NCBI RefSeq assembly: GCF_014651855.1
Contig: NZ_BMXR01000002.1
Span: 535,867-599,866, forward strand
DNA length: 64,000 nucleotides
Direction of reading: 5' to 3'
From: Saccharospirillum salsuginis
Lineage (GTDB): Bacteria; Pseudomonadota; Gammaproteobacteria; Pseudomonadales; Natronospirillaceae
The notes beneath the pieces were generated by a model. It was not told where the DNA came from. It saw only the letters and a program-made list of their open reading frames with translations, and did no database searches. The translations under genes were made by a program, and so were the position numbers. Of the stretch, positions 1 to 8,025 are shown piece after piece; the first letter of the stretch is position 1, and every line of letters begins with the position of its first letter.

Positions 1-1121
1 ACCACAGCCCCGGCGATCTCCGCCGCGCCGTCGACGCCATCCGTATCCGCTGCCAAGGCCCAGGTATCCACCTGACCCGCCAATGCGGTGGCGAGTGACA
101 GCAGATATTCGACATTCCGGCCGCCGTTGCCGTCGCCGCGTACGGTGACGGTGGTTTCACCGCCGGACAGCAGCACGCAGGGCGGGGTGACCGGTTGGCC
201 GTAGTGCCGGACCTGCCGGGCGATGCCGGCCATGACTTTGCCGACGTCTCGGGCCTCCCCTTCAAGGCTGTCGCCGAGGATCATCGGGGTGACGCCGGCT
301 TTGCGCGCGACCTCGGCAGCGGCCTCAAGGGACTTTTGAGGCGTGGCGACGAGGTGGGTTTCGACGCGGGAGAGGCGCGGGTCGTCGGGGTCTACGGATT
401 CGAACCAGCCGGATTCCAGGCCGGAACGAATACGTTGCGGCAGGTGGATGTCGTAGTGGTCGACGATGGCGAGGGCATCCGAGCAGGTGGTGGCGTCGCC
501 GACGGTGGGACCGGAGGCTATGTTGGCCGGGTCGTCGCCGGGGACGTCGGAAATCAGCAGGTTGACGACCTTGGCGGGATGGCAGGCCGCGGCCAGTCGG
601 CCGCCCTTGATGGCGGACAGGTGGCGGCGGACGGTGTTCATCTCGCTGATGGTGGCGCCGGATTTGAGCAGGGCCTGGCTGATGCTCTGTTTGTCTTCCA
701 GGCTGATGCCTTCGGCCGGCAGCGGCAGCAGGGCGGAGCCTCCACCGGAGATGAGCATGATGACCTGGTCGTCTTCGGTCAGTCCCTTGACCCGGTCCAA
801 TATCCGTTTGGCGGCGTCGAGACCGGCTTGGTCGGGGACCGGGTGGGCGGCTTCGAGAATCTCGATGCGCTCACACGGAACGGCGTAGCCATAGCGGGTG
901 ACGACGAGGCCTTCGAGGTCGCCTGGCCAGTGTTGCTCCAGCGCCCGGGCCATGGCAGCGGAGGCTTTACCGGCTCCGATGACCAGGGTGCGGCCTTTAA
1001 CCGGTTCGGGTAGGTAGTCCCGCAGGCACCGATCCGGCTGGGCGACGGCCAGGGCGGCGTCGAGCATGTCGGTCAGCAGTCGTCTGGCCTGGTTGTCCGT
1101 TTGTTGTGTTGGCTGGGTCAT
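1..1121 (-). CDS. ttuD: Glycerate 2-kinase (MOFRL family), 3' end outside window
   Basis: Phosphorylates D-glycerate, the last step of the glyoxylate-to-glycerate route encoded upstream on the same strand. Translating the minus strand from the ATG at 1121 gives an open frame to the window edge (373 residues seen). It shows the family's glycine-rich motifs VIGAGKASAAMA (residues 47-58) and LISGGGSALL (about 123-132), then NTVRRHLSAIKGGRLA, and near the cut end LLSGGETTVTVRG and GGRNVEYLLSLA, typical of the C-terminal MOFRL domain. The gene order gcl-hyi-glxR-glycerate kinase matches the Pseudomonas putida cluster, where this gene is called ttuD. The plus-strand frames over this stretch look like shadows. 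The stop codon is not visible. Confidence 0.93.
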   Translation of the reverse strand, partial: MTQPTQQTDNQARRLLTDMLDAALAVAQPDRCLRDYLPEPVKGRTLVIGAGKASAAMARALEQHWPGDLEGLVVTRYGYAVPCERIEILEAAHPVPDQAGLDAAKRILDRVKGLTEDDQVIMLISGGGSALLPLPAEGISLEDKQSISQALLKSGATISEMNTVRRHLSAIKGGRLAAACHPAKVVNLLISDVPGDDPANIASGPTVGDATTCSDALAIVDHYDIHLPQRIRSGLESGWFESVDPDDPRLSRVETHLVATPQKSLEAAAEVARKAGVTPMILGDSLEGEARDVGKVMAGIARQVRHYGQPVTPPCVLLSGGETTVTVRGDGNGGRNVEYLLSLATALAGQVDTWALAADTDGVDGAAEIAGAV

Positions 1122-1198
1122 GGTTGGTTACCTGCTGTTGGGTTGCCTGTTGTGCCGGTGGTTCCTGGTGCCCGGGTTGGTTGTTGTGCCAGTGGTTC

Positions 1199-1311
1199 GC
1201 GATGGGTGCCGGGGGTACCTGCTCCGGGCCGCCGTGAATACGTCCATGTAGGCTAGACCGCAACATCCCTGTTGCGGACTTCCCTGCGCAGGCACCCCCG
1301 GCACCCATCGC
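1199..1311. repeat. Large hairpin element, copy 1 (core on +)
   Basis: The outer arms 1199-1222 and 1288-1311 are complementary at 23 of 24 positions. The core reads CCGTGAATACGTCCATGTAG and then carries an inner hairpin CCGCAACATCCCTGTTGCGG at 1259-1278 (8-bp stem, 4-nt loop). It lies upstream of the ttuD start. Confidence 0.85.
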
Positions 1312-1370
1312 TTGATTTGGTGCCAAATTAGTCAGCGAATTCCCTGGTGTGCCGCAGCTTTGTAGTCTTG

Positions 1371-1485
1371 TAGGTTGGATTAGATCCGAAGGATCGTAAT
1401 CCAACAATCCAAACCATGAGCATAGGTTGGATATCGAGGTGCTCGTTGAATGTTGGATTACGCGCTTCGCGCTAATCCAACCTAC
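1371..1485. repeat. REPIN-like inverted pair of TTGGATTA palindromes
   Basis: One palindrome at 1374-1405 has TTGGATTA and TAATCCAA arms around GATCC/GGATC. A second at 1453-1482 has a GCGCTTCGCGC centre. The pair is in opposite orientation, beginning GTAGGTTGGATTA and ending TAATCCAACCTAC, so the whole 115 bp could fold back on itself. Related single palindromes are at 12790-12826 and 20320-20353. Confidence 0.75.
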
Positions 1486-1504
1486 TACTAGTGAATTCCT
1501 ACCC

Positions 1505-1636
1505 GTAGGGTGGGCATTGCCCACCATCGCTTGGAATTCAATCATTTGTTGAATCCAAAGATTCCGGTGAAACCCAAGCCATGGGTAGACGTCGATGGTC
1601 CATTATCCTCCCATGGTGGGCGGTGCCCACCCTACG
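1505..1636. repeat. REPIN-like inverted pair of GGTGGGC palindromes
   Basis: GTAGGGTGGGCATTGCCCAC begins at 1505 and its inverted partner GGTGGGCGGTGCCCACCCTA begins at 1615. They are opposite in orientation and about 90 bp apart. A single relative is at 12865-12885. Confidence 0.7.
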
Positions 1637-1670
1637 AGGTAGATTGCCGTGGCAACATGGATCAGCGCCT

Positions 1671-1772
1671 GGTGTCCGGTACCCCTCAGGCGGACGTCGG
1701 CCCGCAGGGAAGCGGGCCGCCGAGCTTACAGGGAAGTACTTGCAGCGGTCCGCTTGAGGGGTGCCGGGCACC
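1671..1772. repeat. Large hairpin element, copy 2 (divergent core on -)
   Basis: Arms 1671-1695 and 1748-1772 match at 22 of 25 positions. The core differs from other copies yet aligns to them: CTTACAGGGAAGTACTTGCA corresponds to CCTACATGGATGTATTCACG of copy 4. The inner hairpin is GGCCCGC (1699-1705) paired with GCGGGCC (1712-1718). It lies just downstream of glxR. Confidence 0.7.
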
Positions 1773-1828
1773 GGGCGCGGGTTCCCGCCACCGTCACCAA
1801 CCCAGCAAGGCTATCCACTGGCACCAAA

Positions 1829-2710
1829 TCAACCAATAGAGTGATCAGCCATCAACTCCAATGCCTGAATCATACCAGCGTGGTCCCAGTTGCTGCCGTC
1901 TCTCGCCTCGCAAACATTAAACAAGGTTTGTGCCGTGGCGGTACTCGGCAATGACACGCCCAACTGACGCGCGGCGGTGAGCGCGAGGTTGAGGTCTTTC
2001 TGGTGCAGGCCGATGCGGAAGCCGGGTTCGAAGTTGCGTTTGACCATGCGCTCGCCGTGCACCTCGAGGATGCGCGAGGAGGCGAAACCGCCCATCAATG
2101 CCTCACGAATGCGCGCGGGGTCGGCGCCGGCCTTGCTGGCGAAGACGAGGGCTTCGCCGACGGCTTCGATGGTCAGGGCGACGATGATCTGGTTGGCAAC
2201 CTTGCAGGTCTGGCCGTCGCCGTTGCCGCCGACCCGGGTGATGTTCTTGCCCATCAGTTCGAACAGGGGCAATACGCGGTCGAACACATCCTGGTCGCCG
2301 CCGACCATGATCGACAGGGTGCCGGCTTTGGCGCCGACGTCGCCGCCGGAGACGGGGGCGTCGAGGTAGTCGCAGCCGAGGTCGTTGATGCGTTTGGCGA
2401 AGTCTTTAGTGGCGACGGGGCTGATGGAGCTCATGTCGACGACGGTTTTGCCTTTGGACAGGCCGGCGGCGATGCCGTCTTCTGCGAAGAGGGCGGCGTC
2501 GACGTCGGGGGTGTCGGGCACCATGACGATGATGATGTCCGAGCGTTCGGCGACGTCTTTGCCGCTTTGGCATTCGGTGATGCCGGCGTCGCGGAGGCTG
2601 GCGGGGATGTTGCCGAGGGTGTAGCCGTTGACGGTGTGGCCGCCGTCGATCAGGTGGTGTGCCATGGGGGTGCCCATGATGCCCAATCCTACAAAACCTA
2701 TATTAGCCAT
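1829..2710 (-). CDS. glxR: Tartronate semialdehyde reductase (2-hydroxy-3-oxopropionate reductase)
   Basis: Reduces tartronate semialdehyde to D-glycerate with NAD(P)H. The 293 residues are full length for the beta-hydroxyacid dehydrogenase family. The N-terminal Rossmann motif is GFVGLGIMGTPMAHHL (residues 5-20), the substrate-binding segment is DAPVSGGDVGAKAGTLSIMV (about 117-136), and the catalytic lysine is expected in GQTCKVANQ (about 170). It lies between hyi and ttuD, with hairpin elements in both flanking gaps. Members of the family resemble each other, but the neighbours make this assignment secure. Confidence 0.95.
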   Translation of the reverse strand: MANIGFVGLGIMGTPMAHHLIDGGHTVNGYTLGNIPASLRDAGITECQSGKDVAERSDIIIVMVPDTPDVDAALFAEDGIAAGLSKGKTVVDMSSISPVATKDFAKRINDLGCDYLDAPVSGGDVGAKAGTLSIMVGGDQDVFDRVLPLFELMGKNITRVGGNGDGQTCKVANQIIVALTIEAVGEALVFASKAGADPARIREALMGGFASSRILEVHGERMVKRNFEPGFRIGLHQKDLNLALTAARQLGVSLPSTATAQTLFNVCEARDGSNWDHAGMIQALELMADHSIG

Positions 2711-2800
2711 GGTTTACCTCTATATCGTGTGGTTTATTGCTCTCTGGTCCAGTTAGGAGCCAGGGTTTCCAATTGTTCCGTGCCTGGGTTCGGACCCGCT

Positions 2801-2895
2801 GCCGGTGGTACTCATGGCGGATCGCCGTGGATACGTCCCTGTAGGCTTGACCACAGCATCCCTGCTGTGGACATCCCGCCATGAGCACCACCGGC
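2801..2895. repeat. Large hairpin element, copy 3 (core on +)
   Basis: Arms 2801-2820 and 2876-2895 match at 19 of 20 positions. The core carries GTGGATACGTCCCTGTAGGC and the inner hairpin CCACAGCATCCCTGCTGTGG (2851-2870). It fills the gap between hyi and glxR. Confidence 0.85.
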
Positions 2896-2957
2896 ATCGG
2901 TCCCTGACTTGGTAGCCAGGATTAATCTGACCTGAAACTGTTCAACCTTTTGTCCGT

Positions 2958-3737
2958 TCAACCGTTCAGGTCTTCGCGCCAATTCAAACCTTCCATCGTT
3001 TTACCTTTTGGTTTGTATTCACACCCAATCCAGCCTTGGTAGCCCAGTCGGGTCAGTTCCTTGAACAGCCATCCGTAGTTGATTTCACCCGTTCCCGGTT
3101 CGTGTCGCCCCGGGTTATCGGCGAGTTGGATGTGTGAAATCCGGTGCAGGTTGTCGGCGATGGTTTTCGCCAGTTCCCCTTCCATGCGCTGGGCGTGGTA
3201 GATGTCGTACTGGATAAACAGGTTGTCGCTGCCGACCCGATCGATGATCCGGTTGGCGTAGCGGGTGTAGTTCAGGAAGAAGCCGGGGATGTCGTAGTAG
3301 TTGATCGGTTCGATCAATAAACGAATGTTCTGGTCCGCCAGGGCTTCGGCCGCGAATTTGAGGTTGTCGACGAAGGTCTGTTCGGCTTGTTCGTTGCTCA
3401 CGCCTTCGGGAATGATGCCGGCGAGGCAGTTGATCTGCTTGCAGTTCAATGCCGTTGCGTAGTTGATTGCCTGGCCCACGCCGTCGCGGAATTCGGCGAC
3501 GCGGTCGGGATGGCAAGCGATGCCTCGTTCGCCCTGAGCCCAGTCACCGGCGGGCAGGTTGTGCAATACGAGTTGCAGGTTGTTGTCGGTCAGTCGGGTT
3601 TTCAGTTCGTCTACGGAGTAGTCGTAGGGGAACAGGAATTCGACGGCTTCGAAGCCAGCATCAGCAGCGGCTTTGAATCGGTCGAGAAAGTCCAGTTCGT
3701 TAAACAGCATGGTCAGGTTTGCGGCGAACTTTTGCAT
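2958..3737 (-). CDS. hyi: Hydroxypyruvate isomerase
   Basis: Interconverts hydroxypyruvate and tartronate semialdehyde. The 259 residues are the usual length for this TIM-barrel (xylose isomerase-like) family. The N-terminus MQKFAANLTMLFNELDFLDR and the segments INCLAGI, LIEPINYYDIPGFF, IQYDIYHAQRMEGEL and HIQLADNPGRHEPGTGEINY contain the acidic and histidine residues typical of the active site. The ATG start at 3737 follows a GAGGACAAGCGC leader. It is the second gene of the gcl cluster. Confidence 0.95.
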   Translation of the reverse strand: MQKFAANLTMLFNELDFLDRFKAAADAGFEAVEFLFPYDYSVDELKTRLTDNNLQLVLHNLPAGDWAQGERGIACHPDRVAEFRDGVGQAINYATALNCKQINCLAGIIPEGVSNEQAEQTFVDNLKFAAEALADQNIRLLIEPINYYDIPGFFLNYTRYANRIIDRVGSDNLFIQYDIYHAQRMEGELAKTIADNLHRISHIQLADNPGRHEPGTGEINYGWLFKELTRLGYQGWIGCEYKPKGKTMEGLNWREDLNG

Positions 3738-3823
3738 GCGCTTGTCCTCTATTGTTGTGCTGCTATGAATGTCATTGCCAATGTTTCTTCAAGGTGTATT
3801 CGGCGTTGAACCGAGCGCCGGAG

Positions 3824-3920
3824 GCCGGGGATGTCCATGCAGGGGAAGTCCGCAACAAGGATGTTGCGGTCTAGCCTACATGGATGTATTCACGGCGGCC
3901 CCAGCATGGACATCCCCGGC
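3824..3920. repeat. Large hairpin element, copy 4 (core on -)
   Basis: Arms 3824-3840 and 3904-3920 are perfectly complementary (17 of 17). The core is in reverse orientation, containing CCTACATGGATGTATTCACG, with inner hairpin CCGCAACA/TGTTGCGG at 3850-3868. Beyond the arms is a further partly matching stretch, ending in GGTGCGGACC. It lies between gcl and hyi. Confidence 0.85.
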
Positions 3921-3965
3921 ATCCGGTGCGGACCGATGGCACCTCCATCCATTGGCACCAATCGG

Positions 3966-5768
3966 TCAGTCGGCACTGAGTCGTTGGTTGCCCAATGCGG
4001 TTGGTGCGTCTTCGAGCGTCTCGGCCAGTGCCTCGAACTCGTTGACGTTTTCCAGCTCAGTACCCATGGCGATGTTGGTGACGCGTTCGAGGATGACCTC
4101 GATCACGACCGGGACCTGATAGGTCGCTATCCACTCTTTGGCCTGCTGTATGGCCGGGCCGAATTCGTCCGGGGTTTTTACGCGGATGGCTTTGCAACCG
4201 AGGCCTTCGACAACAGCGACGTGGTCGACGCCGTAATGTCCCGAGGCCTGTTTCTGGTCTTCGGGGTAGTTGATGTTGTCGAACGCCAGCTGGACGCAGT
4301 AGTCCATGTCGAACATCCGCTGGGCCTGTCGGATCAAACCGAGGTAGGCGTTGTTCACCAGGACGTGGATGTACGGCAGCTTGAACTGGGCGCCGGCGGC
4401 CAGTTCCTCGATCAGGAACTGGAAGTCGTAGTCGCCGGAGACGGCTACGATGGTGCGATCCGGGTCGGCGGCGCGGACGCCGAGGGCGGCCGGTACGGTC
4501 CAGCCGAGGGGGCCGGCCTGGCCGCAGTTGATCCAGTTGCGCGGTTCGAAAACGTGCAGGAACTGGGCGGCGGCGATTTGCGACAGGCCGATGGCGCTGA
4601 CGTAGCAGGTATCGCGTCCGAAGTGGTTGTTCATGCACTGGTAAACGCGCTGCGGTTTCATCGGTACGTCGTCGAAGTGCGTTTTGCGCAGCAGCGTTTG
4701 TTTGCGTTCCTGGCAGCTGTTGGCCCAGGACGTCCAGTCTTTCAGTGTGCCGGCCTGACGCCATTCTTCGGCCACCTCGACCAGTTTTTCGAGCGCGGCG
4801 CCGGCGTCGGAGACGAGCCCGAGGTCGGGGTTGAAGACGCGGCCGATCTGGGTCGGTTCGATATCGATGTGAACGAATGTCCGGCCTTCGGTGTAGGCGT
4901 CGACCGAGCCGGTGTGGCGGTTGGCCCAGCGGTTGCCGATGCCGATGACGAAGTCGGACGACAGCAGGGTGGCGTTGCCGTAGCGGTGGCTGGTCTGCAG
5001 CCCGGCCATGCCAGCCATCAGCGGGTGGTCGTCCGGGATGGTGCCCCAGCCCATCAGAGTCGGGATCACGGGTACGCCGGTAATCTCGGCGAAACGGACG
5101 AGTTGTTCGCTGGCATCGGCGTTGATGATGCCGCCACCGGCGACGATGACCGGCCGTTCGGCATCGAGCATCATCGACAGGGCTTTTTCGATCTGGGCGC
5201 GGCTTGCCTGGGGTTTGTAGGGCGGCAAGGGTTCGTAGCTGTCGATATCGAATTCGATTTCGGTCAGCTGTACGTCGATAGGCAGGTCGATCAGGACCGG
5301 TCCAGGACGGCTGGAACGCATGATTTGAAAGGCCTGTTGGAAGACACGCGGTACCAGGCCGGCTTCGCGCACGGTGACGGCCATTTTGGTGACCGGCTTG
5401 GCGATGGATTCGATGTCGACGGCCTGGAAGTCTTCTTTGTGCAGGCGGGCGAGCGGTGCCTGGCCGGTGATGCACAGGATCGGGATGGAGTCGGCCGAGG
5501 CGGAGTACATACCGGTGATCATGTCGGTGCCGGCGGGGCCTGAGGTGCCGATGCAGACGCCGATATTGCCGGCCCTGGCTCGGGTGAAGCCTTCGGCCAT
5601 GTGGGAGGCGCCTTCGACGTGACGGCCGAGGATGTGTCGGAAGTCACCGTGGCGTTCCATGGCGGAATAAAAGGGATTGATGGCGGCACCGGGTACACCG
5701 AAAACGGTATGGATGCCTTCTTTTTGCAATACAGCAACTGCCGCATCGACTGCACGCATGCGAGCCAT
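3966..5768 (-). CDS. gcl: Glyoxylate carboligase (tartronate-semialdehyde synthase)
   Basis: A thiamine-diphosphate enzyme joining two glyoxylates into tartronate semialdehyde plus CO2. The 600 residues give the three-domain acetolactate-synthase fold. The N-terminal segment [17 protein letters not shown] has valine where most ThDP enzymes have the catalytic glutamate, a known hallmark of Gcl. The C-terminal ThDP motif [20 protein letters not shown] is followed by [14 protein letters not shown]. It is the first gene of the minus-strand cluster and divergent from a LysR regulator. Confidence 0.97.
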   Translation of the reverse strand: MARMRAVDAAVAVLQKEGIHTVFGVPGAAINPFYSAMERHGDFRHILGRHVEGASHMAEGFTRARAGNIGVCIGTSGPAGTDMITGMYSASADSIPILCITGQAPLARLHKEDFQAVDIESIAKPVTKMAVTVREAGLVPRVFQQAFQIMRSSRPGPVLIDLPIDVQLTEIEFDIDSYEPLPPYKPQASRAQIEKALSMMLDAERPVIVAGGGIINADASEQLVRFAEITGVPVIPTLMGWGTIPDDHPLMAGMAGLQTSHRYGNATLLSSDFVIGIGNRWANRHTGSVDAYTEGRTFVHIDIEPTQIGRVFNPDLGLVSDAGAALEKLVEVAEEWRQAGTLKDWTSWANSCQERKQTLLRKTHFDDVPMKPQRVYQCMNNHFGRDTCYVSAIGLSQIAAAQFLHVFEPRNWINCGQAGPLGWTVPAALGVRAADPDRTIVAVSGDYDFQFLIEELAAGAQFKLPYIHVLVNNAYLGLIRQAQRMFDMDYCVQLAFDNINYPEDQKQASGHYGVDHVAVVEGLGCKAIRVKTPDEFGPAIQQAKEWIATYQVPVVIEVILERVTNIAMGTELENVNEFEALAETLEDAPTALGNQRLSAD

Positions 5769-5796
5769 AGTCTGACGACCTCTTCTGGTTGGACTG

Positions 5797-5811
5797 CGTA
5801 TTTTTAGTACG
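5797..5811. promoter_or_regulatory. Candidate LysR operator 1 in the gcl leader
   Basis: The dyad CGTATTTTTAGTACG lies just upstream of the gcl start. Its reverse complement matches the dyad at 5870-5882 at 11 of 13 central positions (RTACTAAAARTAY). Two related dyads in a divergent gcl/LysR gap suggest binding by the adjacent regulator; this is inferred. Confidence 0.45.
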
Positions 5812-5869
5812 TGACCTAGGTTAAATTCGCGGTCCTTGTGGCTGAATAGCAGTCAAAACAGTTCTGTCG

Positions 5870-5882
5870 ATACTAAAAGTAT
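5870..5882. promoter_or_regulatory. Candidate LysR operator 2
   Basis: ATACTAAAAGTAT is a perfect 5-bp-arm dyad with an AAA centre, about 70 bp from the related dyad at 5797-5811. It may be the upstream activator site for gcl. Confidence 0.5.
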
Positions 5883-5931
5883 TGGCTTGTTGGTCAGTGA
5901 GTGGCGTAGGCTTGGGAGGGAATGGTCCGCA

Positions 5932-6038
5932 CCGGCTACCGGGTATACCCACCCGGGGTCGCCGTGAATACCTCCATGTAGGCTAGGCCGCAGCGTCCAT
6001 GCTGCGGACTTCCCCGGTTGGGTATACCCGGTAGCCGG
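5932..6038. repeat. Large hairpin element, copy 5 (core on +)
   Basis: Arms 5932-5958 and 6012-6038 match at 26 of 27 positions. The core is GTGAATACCTCCATGTAGGC with inner hairpin CCGCAGCGTCCATGCTGCGG starting at 5988. It lies in the divergent gap, ending about 48 bp before the LysR start codon, so it could be in the LysR leader. Confidence 0.85.
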
Positions 6039-6086
6039 CGCTCGCGCCGTGCCAAAGTCTGAACCGACACGATTTTTGAGGTGGAT

Positions 6087-6998
6087 ATGGATCGCTATAT
6101 TGAAATCAAAAACTTCGCTCTGGTCGCCGAGCACGGCAGCTTTGCCAGCGCCGCTCTGGTGGAGGGAGTGACTCCAGTGGTGATGGGACGGCGGCTGGAT
6201 TCGCTGGAGCGTCGGTTGGGGGTGAAGTTGATGCACCGGTCGACGCGGGGGCTGACGCTGACGGAGCTGGGTGAGCAGTTTCTGGAAGGGGTTCGGGATC
6301 TGCTGCAGGAGTTCGATGCGGTGGAGGCTGGGATTACGGCGGAGCGGACGACGGTGCGGGGGCACTTGGTGGTGTCGGCGCCGGCGTCGTTCGGGCGCCA
6401 GCATGTGGCGCCGCACGGGCCGGAGTTTCAGCGTCGTTTTCCGGATGTGAATATTTCGTTCAATCTGACCGACAGTCTGGTGGATCTGGTGCGCGAGGGG
6501 TATGACATGGCACTGCGCATCGGGGAGGTGACGGATCCGAATTATGTGCCGGTGCGGTTGTATCCGAACCGGCGGGTGTTGTGCGGGTCGCCGGAGTATT
6601 TCGAGCGCAATGGTACGCCCCGGACTTTGGAGGATCTGGAGCATCACAATTGCCTGGCGTTCAATCTGCAGGGCGGGCAGCAGCGTGGTTGGGTGTTCAT
6701 GAAGGACGGGAAGAAGATCGCGATGCGGGTGTCTGGGAATCTGGACTGCAACGATGGCCAGTTGTTGTATAACTGGGCGCGTCAGGGGCTGGGCATCGGT
6801 TGGCGCTCGACCTGGGAGATTCAGGGAGCCTTGCAGCGTGGGGAGTTGGTGACGGTGCTGGATGAGTATGCGGTGCCGTCCTATGACATACAGGCGATTT
6901 ACCCGCAGCAGCGGTATTTGCCGGCAAAGACTCGGTTTTTCATCGATTTTTTGAAGGAGGTGTATAACCGGCCGGGGTATTGGGAGGCGCATTCTTGA
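6087..6998 (+). CDS. LysR-family transcriptional regulator
   Basis: Probable regulator of the divergent gcl cluster. The N-terminal winged helix-turn-helix (FALVAEHGSFASAALVEGVT to RRLGVKLMHRSTRGLTLTE, residues about 10-60) is followed by a LysR substrate-binding domain (VRGHLVVSAPASFGRQHVAP to the C-terminus). The 303 residues are typical. I chose the ATG at 6087 because GAGG (6078-6081) sits 5 nt before it; an in-frame GTG at 6081 overlaps that site. Its ligand is unknown; glyoxylate or a purine-derived metabolite would fit the context. Confidence 0.92.
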   Translation: MDRYIEIKNFALVAEHGSFASAALVEGVTPVVMGRRLDSLERRLGVKLMHRSTRGLTLTELGEQFLEGVRDLLQEFDAVEAGITAERTTVRGHLVVSAPASFGRQHVAPHGPEFQRRFPDVNISFNLTDSLVDLVREGYDMALRIGEVTDPNYVPVRLYPNRRVLCGSPEYFERNGTPRTLEDLEHHNCLAFNLQGGQQRGWVFMKDGKKIAMRVSGNLDCNDGQLLYNWARQGLGIGWRSTWEIQGALQRGELVTVLDEYAVPSYDIQAIYPQQRYLPAKTRFFIDFLKEVYNRPGYWEAHS

Positions 6999-7018
6999 GG
7001 TAGCTATTGCGGTGTACC

Positions 7019-7132
7019 GTAGGGCAGAAGAGCCCCAGGCGATATCTGCCGTGGGTAGGCAAATAAGCCTGTGGACAAGCCTGTATCAACTTATGCTCCC
7101 ACGGCAGATATCGCTACGCTCTTCTGCCCTAC
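7019..7132. repeat. REPIN-like doublet, GTAGGGC family, copy 1
   Basis: GTAGGGCAGAAGAGC and GGCGATATCTGCC on the left are mirrored by GGCAGATATCGC and GCTCTTCTGCCCTAC on the right, 114 bp overall, between convergent lysR and glcG. A related doublet is at 41313-41420. The glcG stop codon (7129-7131, TAG on the minus strand) lies inside the right end. Confidence 0.8.
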
Positions 7133-7545
7133 ACGGCTTCCAAAGCCAATCCCTCCACCCCGGCCTTGGCCACCTGCGCATCCTGGTGCGGCAACACACC
7201 CGACACACCCACGGCCGCAACCACCTGGCCATCGACCACCACCGGCACGCCGCCTTCCAGGGTGCCGCTGATTTCCGGTACCGACAGGAACGCGAACCGC
7301 CCCTGGTTGATCATGTCTTCGTACAGTTTGGTTTCCCGGCGGCCCAGAGCGGCGCTGCGGGCTTTTTCGAGGGCGAGGTAGGCGCTTATCGGGGCGCTGT
7401 TGTCCATGCGGTGGAGCGCCAGCGGGTGGCCGCCGTCGTCGACGACGGCGATGGCGATGTGCCAGTGGTGTTGTTCGGCTTCGATCAGGGCGGCGTCGAT
7501 GATGCCGTTGGCATCGGTGATCGACAGCAGGGCTTTGGACAGCAT
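7129..7545 (-). CDS. GlcG/HbpS-like protein (DUF336)
   Basis: A 138-residue small alpha/beta protein of the GlcG/HbpS family, often encoded near glycolate and glyoxylate genes; the biochemical role is poorly defined, and some members bind heme. Typical features are the N-terminal ALLSITDANGIIDAALIEAE, VDDGGHPLALHRMDNSAP, and the C-terminal GGVPVVVDGQVVAAVGVSG. A GGAGGAACAGGC leader precedes the ATG at 7545. The last codons and TAG stop fall in a REPIN-like repeat, so the repeat has probably set the 3' end of the gene. Confidence 0.88.
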   Translation of the reverse strand: MLSKALLSITDANGIIDAALIEAEQHHWHIAIAVVDDGGHPLALHRMDNSAPISAYLALEKARSAALGRRETKLYEDMINQGRFAFLSVPEISGTLEGGVPVVVDGQVVAAVGVSGVLPHQDAQVAKAGVEGLALEAV

Positions 7546-7686
7546 GCCTGTTCCTCCAGGGTCACGGTCTGTGATTCGGTCGACTCATGCTAGGAGGAGA
7601 GGGCGGTGCGCATCAATAAAATTAACCGATCGGTCAGGTATTTTCTGTCGGTACTTTTTGTTCGGTTGGCCTGCGGATGACCGATC

Positions 7687-8001
7687 TCAGGCCAGGACGA
7701 TGGTGTCGTTCTCGATCTTGAACGGCACCGGAGTCAGGTAGTCGCCCTGACACGGGCCGGCCAGGCAGTGACCGGATTCGATTTCGAACAGGGCTCCGTG
7801 TGTGGAGCACTGGATCAGGGCGCCGTCCATGTCGAGGAAGTCGTTTTCCATGAATTCGAGGTTGATGCCGAGGTGCGGGCATTCGTTCTTGTAGACGAAG
7901 ACTTCGCCGTCCTTGCGCACGGCGAAGACCGGGTTGCCGGGCAGATCGAACCCGAGGGATTGACCTTCTTCCAGGTCATGAACGGAGCAGAGTTCTGTCA
8001 T
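7687..8001 (-). CDS. Rieske [2Fe-2S] ferredoxin-like protein
   Basis: A 104-residue soluble Rieske protein likely to carry electrons for an unidentified oxygenase or reductase. Cluster ligands are Cys41 and His43 (NECPHLGI) and Cys65 and His68 (QCSTHGALF). I chose the ATG at 8001, which is preceded by GAGAGGC; an upstream TTG at 8016 would begin inside that site. It lies 24 bp after the end of the heme-transporter ATPase gene on the same strand and may be cotranscribed. No oxygenase partner is adjacent. Confidence 0.88.
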   Translation of the reverse strand: MTELCSVHDLEEGQSLGFDLPGNPVFAVRKDGEVFVYKNECPHLGINLEFMENDFLDMDGALIQCSTHGALFEIESGHCLAGPCQGDYLTPVPFKIENDTIVLA

Positions 8002-8025
8002 CAAAAAGCCTCTCAATTACACTGT

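Larger units (their letters stand above)
1122..1828. other. Repeat-rich 707-bp gap between glxR and ttuD
   Basis: No credible gene. The gap is filled with repeats: two copies of the large hairpin element (1199-1311, 1671-1772), an inverted pair of TTGGATTA palindromes (1371-1485) and an inverted pair of GGTGGGC palindromes (1505-1636). A 15-bp direct repeat, TTGTGCCRGTGGTTC, occurs at 1150-1164 and 1184-1198 in what would be the ttuD leader. If glxR and ttuD are cotranscribed, all of this lies in the mRNA. Confidence 0.8.

Noticed and set aside
195..1013. 272-residue plus-strand frame at the left edge
   Set aside because: The minus strand encodes a convincing glycerate kinase across the same bases.
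1199..1636. CRISPR array
   Set aside because: The repeats are inverted and of different types, with no regular direct repeat-spacer pattern and no cas genes.
3831..5543. 570-residue plus-strand frame opposite gcl
   Set aside because: Composition is typical of an antisense shadow (rich in Val, Asp, Gly, Phe) and gcl on the other strand is unmistakable.
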